Below are positions 5,953 through 9,748 of a stretch of DNA of 9,748 nucleotides, one piece after another (within the stretch, counting starts at the first letter, position 1; each line of letters starts with the position of its first letter). A program made the position numbers and the translations under genes. The stretch comes from an uncultured bacterium (GTDB taxonomy: Bacteria; Gemmatimonadota; Gemmatimonadetes; Longimicrobiales; RSA9): contig CALKIP010000003.1 of NCBI GenBank assembly GCA_937995995.1, positions 1 to 9,748 of the forward strand, read 5' to 3'. The notes beneath the pieces are model-generated. The model was given only the letters and a program-made list of their open reading frames with translations. It was not told the DNA's origin and ran no database searches.

Positions 5953-6900
5953 ATGGCAAAGGATGGAAAGCGCAGAACGCTGCTCGGCTTCATGGCCGGG
6001 ATCATGGGGCTGTTCGGGCTGGGCAAGGCCGCGCAGCGGCCGGCGAACGGAGCCAAGGTCGCACTCGGCGGGAAGACGGACATCGCCGCGAGGCCGACGG
6101 GCGAAGCGCTGGTTTCTTCGGAGTGGGACCTGCCGGTCGAGAGGAACGAGCGCGTCGACTTCTGGATCGATTTCCTGCAGACCGAGAAGCCCGACGAGGC
6201 CCGCCAGTGGCTCGAGCGGCTCGGCTACTACGGCCCGATGATCCAGGCGAAGCTGGAGGAGCGTGGGATGCCTCGGGACCTGGTCTTCCTGGCGATGGCC
6301 GAGAGCGGCTTCGACCCCACCGCCTACTCCTCGGCGCACGCCTCCGGCATCTGGCAGTTCATCGCCGAGACAGGGCGGCGTTACGGACTCGAGGTTTCCG
6401 AGTACGTCGACGAGAGGAACGACCCCATCAAGGCCACGGATGCGGCGCTCGACTACCTCCAGGACCTGCACGACCAGTTCGGGAGCTGGTACCTGGCGGC
6501 GGCGGCGTACAACACGGGGGAGGGGCGCGTAGAGCGGATCCTGAACCAGAGAGCCGGTGGGGCGCGGGGCGACGAAGCGCTCTACTGGCAGATCGGCGAG
6601 CACCTTCCCCGTGAGACGCGCGACTACGTGCCGATCATGCTCGCGGTGGGGCACATCGCCAAGGACCCGGCCGGGTTCGGCTTCACGGACGTGCAGTACC
6701 AGGCACCGATGCGCTACGAGGAGGTGCGCGTCCCGCCGAACACGTCGCTCGAGGACGTAGCCCGCGAGGAAGGGGTCGACCTGGACGAGGTCCGGCGCCT
6801 CAATGCGCACCTGGTGCGCGGCCAGACGCCGCCGGACCGCGCGTGGGATGTGCGCATCCCGACCGGCCCGACGGAGATGCCGCGGGTGGACTTCGCGTAG
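5953..6900 (+). CDS. MltD-like membrane-bound lytic murein transglycosylase
   Basis: A cell-wall enzyme of 315 residues that cleaves the glycan strand of peptidoglycan to 1,6-anhydro ends in the periplasm. A basic start (KDGKRR) and hydrophobic segment at 9-24 (TLLGFMAGIMGLFGLG) give a signal anchor. The SLT domain covers about 92-240: LVFLAMAESGFDP with catalytic Glu117, SSAHASGIWQFIAETGRRYGL in two parts SSAHASGIWQF and IAETGRRYGL (126-145), SWYLAAAAYNTGEGRV (178-193) and LPRETRDYVPIMLAVGHI. Residues 252-304 (EVRVPPNTSLEDVAREEGVD, LNAHLVRG, WDVRIPTG) look like one degenerate LysM-type glycan-binding domain, where MltD of E. coli has two. ATG 5953 follows GGAGGAG (5941-5947) at 5 bases. A longer in-frame ORF back to 5716 only runs through the hairpin array and is rejected. 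Confidence 0.9.
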   Translation: MAKDGKRRTLLGFMAGIMGLFGLGKAAQRPANGAKVALGGKTDIAARPTGEALVSSEWDLPVERNERVDFWIDFLQTEKPDEARQWLERLGYYGPMIQAKLEERGMPRDLVFLAMAESGFDPTAYSSAHASGIWQFIAETGRRYGLEVSEYVDERNDPIKATDAALDYLQDLHDQFGSWYLAAAAYNTGEGRVERILNQRAGGARGDEALYWQIGEHLPRETRDYVPIMLAVGHIAKDPAGFGFTDVQYQAPMRYEEVRVPPNTSLEDVAREEGVDLDEVRRLNAHLVRGQTPPDRAWDVRIPTGPTEMPRVDFA

Positions 6901-6953
6901 GCGGTGGCCGCACGGGCCGGCAGCGCGCGACGGCGACATCCAGGAACGTTCAA

Positions 6954-6997
6954 GGGCGATACGGCGTCGTGTCGCCCGCCCTTTCCGCCCGCTCTTT
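6954..6997 (+). terminator. Terminator-like hairpin after the transglycosylase gene
   Basis: GGGCGATACG (6954-6963) pairs with CGTGTCGCCC (6968-6977) over 10 bp with one G-T wobble and a 4-base loop, 54 bases after the stop codon. The tail is pyrimidine-rich (CTTTCC, CTCTTTCCCC) rather than a clean T-run, so efficiency is doubtful. The rest of 6901-7334 holds no gene I can support, only the repeat array at 7061-7171 and the palindrome at 7278-7299. Confidence 0.4.
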
Positions 6998-7060
6998 CCC
7001 CGGCGGATGATTCATCCCATGGAAGCATGGTGGCGCACCCCACCGAAATGGACAACAACG

Positions 7061-7171
7061 CTCCCGCGAATACAGGCGACGACTCCCGCAAATCAGGCTT
7101 GGCACTCCGCGCAAACACAGGCGATGCACCCCGCCCCCGTAGGCGACGACTCCCGCGAGCGCTACGGCTGT
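7061..7171. repeat. Five-unit tandem array, about 22-bp period, starting CTCCCGC
   Basis: Units begin at 7061, 7083, 7105, 7128 and 7150. Each opens with CTCCCGC or a close variant and continues with a segment like AATACAGGCGACGA; units 1 and 2 are the clearest, 4 and 5 the most worn. A possible unit 0 lies at 7037-7060. The opening word and the period match those of the hairpin array at 5757-5869 on the other side of the transglycosylase gene, but these units form only 3-bp stems. The period excludes coding repeats. Function unknown. Confidence 0.55.
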
Positions 7172-7277
7172 CCATCTGCGTGATCCCTTCCGCTCCGCAT
7201 TTTCGATAGAAGGAGATGAGTCCACAGTTTCGGTCGCGAGACGGTCGCGCACGGACTTCGGATGACCGCCGAACCGG

Positions 7278-7299
7278 CCGCTGACGAGCTCGTCGGCGG
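7278..7299. promoter_or_regulatory. 22-bp near-perfect palindrome upstream of the propeller lipoprotein gene
   Basis: CCGCTGACGAG (7278-7288) is the inverse complement of CTCGTCGGCGG (7289-7299) at all but one base pair, with a perfect 12-bp centre GACGAGCTCGTC. It ends 35 bases before the gene start, suitable for an operator or a leader hairpin. Forty-odd bases upstream, CGGTCGCG occurs twice 11 bp apart (7231-7238 and 7242-7249). No clear promoter could be placed. Confidence 0.4.
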
Positions 7300-7334
7300 A
7301 GATTCGCTTCTTTTCCAGCCACCGGTGCGAAGCC

Positions 7335-9179
7335 ATGCATAGCCGATCCAGGAACACAGCGCTGATCGTCGCGACGCTGCTCATGGCCGTTGCGTGCGGC
7401 GATGATGGCCCGACGGAGCCCACCCCGGAACCACAGCCCAAGCCACGGGAAGTCGCCTCCGTGACGCTCGCGCCCGAGGCGCCCGAAATCGACGACGGCA
7501 CGACCGTCCAGCTCACCGCGACGCTCCTCGACCAGGACGGGGCCGCCTTCACCTCTATGCCCGAGGGCGTGACGCTCGCGTGGTCGAGTGCGGACACGTC
7601 GATCGCCTCCGTCGACGCGAAGGGGCTCGTCACCGGCAACCACCCGGGCACGGTGGCCGTGACGGCGACGGCGGCAGGCAAGAGCGCGTCGGTGGACGTG
7701 GTGGTGAGACAGATCGCGACCACGCTCTCGCTGCTCGCGGGCGATGAGCAGGAGGGGACGGCCGGGACGGCGCTCGAAGACACGCTCGTGGTCCGGGTCA
7801 CCGACCGTCACGGCGATCCGGTCGAGGGTGTCACCGTGAGTTGGACGGTGACCGCCGGCGTCGGCACGCTCGAGGCCGTGGCCGAAGCAACGGACGCGGA
7901 GGGTCATGCCCGCGCGGTCTGGACGCTGGGCGCCGAGGAGGGCCAGCAGACGGCGGAGGCCAGCGCCGAGGGGCTCGACGGCTCCCCCGTCGTCTTCACG
8001 GCGACGGCCGCACCCGCCATCGGGGAGTTCTCCGAGGCACAGGAGGTCGTGGGGATGCGTACGCTCGTCCACCACGAGGGGCGCTACTACCAGGTCTTCC
8101 ATGACAACTCCACCGGCGACTACGACGTATACCTGCGCAGCAGCGAAGGTGGCGCGACGTGGTCGCCGAGGGTCCGGGTCAGTGACGGTCCGTCCGAAAC
8201 CGTTCAGCGCAACGCAAGCATCGCCATCTGGGGGAGCGGCGAAGCGACACGTATCGCGGTGAGTTATTACGACGGGAGAGAGCCCAACCCGCAGCTCCGG
8301 GTCGCGGTCAGCACGGATGGCGGTGCCACCTTCGCCCCCTCGGTCCAGGTGAGCGACCACACGGACAACAACAACATCATCGGCAGCATTGCCGTAGGCG
8401 ACGACGGCGTCCTCTACGCCGCCTGGTCGCGCCAATACGCGGGTGATCGCTGGGACCACATCTGGTTCAGCCGCAGCACGGATGGTGGGGCCACGTGGAG
8501 CACGCCCGATCAGATCCTGAACAGCGGACACTACGGACACGATACCCACGTCGTCGCGGGCCCGGCGGGTCAGGTGTGGGTGGCGGTCGCGACCTCGCCC
8601 TCCTGGCGCAAGGACATCGTCGTGTTGCGCAGCACCGATGGGGGCGGCACATGGGAGTCGACCAACCTTACGAACAACACGCAGAGCTACTGGCACGCGG
8701 AACACCCCTCACTGCTGCGCACGAGTGATGGCACCCTGCACGCAATCTGGCAGGACACCCGCGGCTGGCTCGACAACCCATCTCACGTGCGAACCTCACG
8801 CAGCACGGACGGCGGCGCCACCTGGAGCCCGGCCGTGCTGGTCTCGGACAGCGTCGAACTCGGCGTGGCGGACAACCCCTACAACGGCCGCACTCGCCCG
8901 AGTCTCGCCGTGGGCGACGACGGAACGCTCTACGCCGTCTGGGCCGACGACCGCGAAGGCCCGACGAACAGCCACGACACCAAGAACTACGACATCTACC
9001 TGAGCCGCTCGACCGATGGCGGACAGACGTGGAGCACGGACGAGCGGGTCAACGGCATGCCCGAAGTCCACGAGCAGTCCCACGCCGCGATCGCGACCGG
9101 ACCGGGCGGCGCCCTCGTCGTCTGGAACGATCTCCGGCTCGACCCGTACCGGCGACTGCTGCACCGGTTGATCCCCTGA
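7335..9179 (+). CDS. Ig-like/Asp-box (BNR) propeller lipoprotein
   Basis: A probable surface lipoprotein of 614 residues. The signal peptide NTALIVATLLMAVAC ends in a lipobox with lipidated Cys21, followed by a flexible GDDGPTEPTPEPQPKP tether. Residues 38-126 form a BIG2-type domain (VASVTLAPEAPEIDDGTTVQ ... VDAKGLVTGNHPGTVAVTA), and 128-226 a BIG1-type Ig domain (VTDRHGDPVEGVTVSWTV ... TDAEGHARAVWTL). From about 235 there is a sialidase-like beta-propeller with six Asp-boxes: SSEGGATW (269), STDGGATF (326), STDGGATW (381), STDGGGTW (433), STDGGATW (490), STDGGQTW (559). The sialidase arginine triad and FRIP motif are not evident, so enzyme activity is unproven; glycan or protein binding is equally likely. 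The start lacks a good ribosome binding site, but the signal peptide supports ATG 7335. It ends at a strong terminator. Confidence 0.85.
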   Translation: MHSRSRNTALIVATLLMAVACGDDGPTEPTPEPQPKPREVASVTLAPEAPEIDDGTTVQLTATLLDQDGAAFTSMPEGVTLAWSSADTSIASVDAKGLVTGNHPGTVAVTATAAGKSASVDVVVRQIATTLSLLAGDEQEGTAGTALEDTLVVRVTDRHGDPVEGVTVSWTVTAGVGTLEAVAEATDAEGHARAVWTLGAEEGQQTAEASAEGLDGSPVVFTATAAPAIGEFSEAQEVVGMRTLVHHEGRYYQVFHDNSTGDYDVYLRSSEGGATWSPRVRVSDGPSETVQRNASIAIWGSGEATRIAVSYYDGREPNPQLRVAVSTDGGATFAPSVQVSDHTDNNNIIGSIAVGDDGVLYAAWSRQYAGDRWDHIWFSRSTDGGATWSTPDQILNSGHYGHDTHVVAGPAGQVWVAVATSPSWRKDIVVLRSTDGGGTWESTNLTNNTQSYWHAEHPSLLRTSDGTLHAIWQDTRGWLDNPSHVRTSRSTDGGATWSPAVLVSDSVELGVADNPYNGRTRPSLAVGDDGTLYAVWADDREGPTNSHDTKNYDIYLSRSTDGGQTWSTDERVNGMPEVHEQSHAAIATGPGGALVVWNDLRLDPYRRLLHRLIP

Positions 9180-9207
9180 TACGCGGTCCGGAGGGGTACG
9201 ACAGAAG

Positions 9208-9247
9208 AAGGCCGGCGTCCGGGATTACCGGACGCCGGCCTTCGATT
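9208..9247. terminator. Strong, probably bidirectional intrinsic terminator
   Basis: A perfect 15-bp GC-rich stem (9208-9222 with 9228-9242, AAGGCCGGCGTCCGG and its complement) closes a GATTA loop and is followed by CGATTTT. The A-rich AGAAGAAG on the other side provides a weaker T-rich tail for the opposite strand. It sits 28 bases after the propeller gene stop and between convergent genes, so it can serve both. A second imperfect 12-bp stem with a 4-base loop lies at 9295-9322, nearer the SusD-like gene, without a T-run. Confidence 0.9.
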
Positions 9248-9338
9248 TTCCGCGGCCGCCCACAGGCGGTGCGGTCTGCTACCGGAGCGGCTCGCCTGGA
9301 TGGGACGTCAGTCCAACCCAGGTCGAGCCGTGAACACT

Positions 9339-9748
9339 CTAGCTGCCCAGTGGCGTACACGGCACCGGCAACCTGCGCGCGGTGCACTCGCCGGCCGGGA
9401 CCAGCATGTTCGTGTAGACCGAATCGCCCTCACGATCGATCGGCAGCGTGTGGAGGCGGTCGTAGCGACGCGCGTCGATCCAGCGCGTGCCCTGGGCCCA
9501 CATCAGCGAGTACAGCCGGTTGTAGAGCAGCTCGTCGATGAAGGCCTCATCGTCGCCGGCCGCGATCGCGATCGGCTCCAACCCGCCCGCGTGCTCACGG
9601 ATGAGGTTGAGGTCGGCGACCGCGCCGGGCTGGTCACCGGTGTGCCAGCGGATTTCGGCCCGCAGGAGGAGGAGCTCCTCGTTGTCGATCCAGGCGATGT
9701 CCGCACTCGGATCCGGCTCCGTCGGATCGACCGCGCTGTTGTAGAGCG
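9339..9748 (-). CDS. SusD/RagB-family outer-membrane lipoprotein, C-terminal part
   Basis: The last 135 residues of a SusD/RagB-like nutrient-binding lipoprotein, cut by the window edge. The frame is open from 9748 without interruption; a TTG at 9581 is internal, not a start. Visible: a TPR-like helix pair WIDNEELLLLRAEIRWHTGD and QPGAVADLNLIREHAGGL, then the conserved closing block DEAFIDELLYNRLYSLMWAQ, GTRWIDARRYDRLHTLP and NMLVPAGECTAR. The family sits on the outer leaflet, delivers glycans or peptides to a SusC-type TonB transporter, and is normally encoded just downstream of it, so a SusC-like gene is expected beyond 9748. Two cysteines near the C-terminus (GEC, VPC) may form a disulfide. 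Family call is firm; substrate is unknown. Confidence 0.88.
   Translation of the reverse strand, partial: LYNSAVDPTEPDPSADIAWIDNEELLLLRAEIRWHTGDQPGAVADLNLIREHAGGLEPIAIAAGDDEAFIDELLYNRLYSLMWAQGTRWIDARRYDRLHTLPIDREGDSVYTNMLVPAGECTARRLPVPCTPLGS

Noticed and set aside
5578..6939. A 453-codon open frame on the minus strand
   Set aside because: It is antisense to the MltD-like gene and runs through the hairpin array; the composition is dominated by Arg, Pro and Gly with no motif.
7061..7171. A CRISPR array
   Set aside because: The period is only ~22 bp with a 7-bp conserved word, no unique spacers of 30 bp and no cas genes in view.
6904..7209. A 101-codon plus-strand ORF after the transglycosylase
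   Set aside because: It covers the terminator-like hairpin and the 22-bp array, whose period is not a multiple of three, and has no ribosome binding site.
7216..7284. A 22-codon ORF with AAGGAG directly before its ATG
   Set aside because: There is no gap between the ribosome binding site and the start, the peptide is Arg-rich without character, and its stop lies in the palindrome; not supportable as a gene.
6714..8705. A 663-codon open frame on the minus strand
   Set aside because: It lies opposite the well-recognised transglycosylase and propeller genes, has an Arg-rich composition and no recognisable domain; it is a GC-rich shadow.

Overview
The window is about 9.7 kb of very GC-rich bacterial chromosome with dense genes on both strands. 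Several traits point to Gemmatimonadota, though no rRNA or marker gene is present to prove it. These are a lipoprotein starting with a CGDDGPTEP-type tether followed by bacterial Ig-like domains, an Asp-box propeller, a SusD/RagB-like protein, and standard code use with AGGAGG-type ribosome binding sites. I treat that assignment as an inference of moderate strength.

Layout. (1) Positions 102-842, minus strand: a c-type cytochrome with one CxxCH that looks internally shortened. It is read from a good promoter at 925-953 and preceded by a possible 15-codon leader ORF whose stop overlaps the cytochrome start. (2) 843-1026: a divergent control region with an AT-rich 29-bp imperfect palindrome (948-976) whose ends are the -35 boxes of both directions. 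(3) 1027-1656, plus: a SufR-like winged-helix regulator with four C-terminal cysteines in iron-sulfur spacing. (4) 1793-5527, plus: a redox/electrophile-defence block consisting of an Rrf2 (YwnA-type) regulator, DoxX, an old yellow enzyme (YqjM-type), an aldo-keto reductase broken by an in-frame TGA, and a WrbA-like quinone reductase. Two matching 19-bp inverted-repeat sites, one before the Rrf2 gene and one before doxX, suggest autoregulation plus control of the enzyme operon. (5) 5528-5952: a non-coding stretch full of stem-loops, including an array of small hairpins joined by a CTCCC linker. (6) 5953-6900, plus: an MltD-like lytic transglycosylase. (7) 6901-7334: non-coding, with a terminator-like hairpin, a second ~22-bp tandem array that shares the CTCCCGC word with the first, and a 22-bp palindrome. 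(8) 7335-9179, plus: a lipoprotein with two Ig-like domains and six Asp-boxes. (9) 9208-9247: a strong intrinsic terminator between convergent genes. (10) 9339-end, minus: the C-terminal part of a SusD/RagB-like outer-membrane lipoprotein that continues out of the window.

How the genes fit together. Flavin enzymes that reduce enones and quinones (OYE, WrbA), a carbonyl reductase (AKR) and a DoxX membrane protein behind a redox-type regulator resemble the quinone/aldehyde stress regulons known from Firmicutes (the mhq and cat genes), but with an Rrf2 protein as the probable regulator. The nonsense codon in the AKR would remove one activity from this set unless it is a sequence error. The second half of the window (wall hydrolase, propeller lipoprotein, SusD) concerns the cell envelope and uptake and shows no clear link to the first half.
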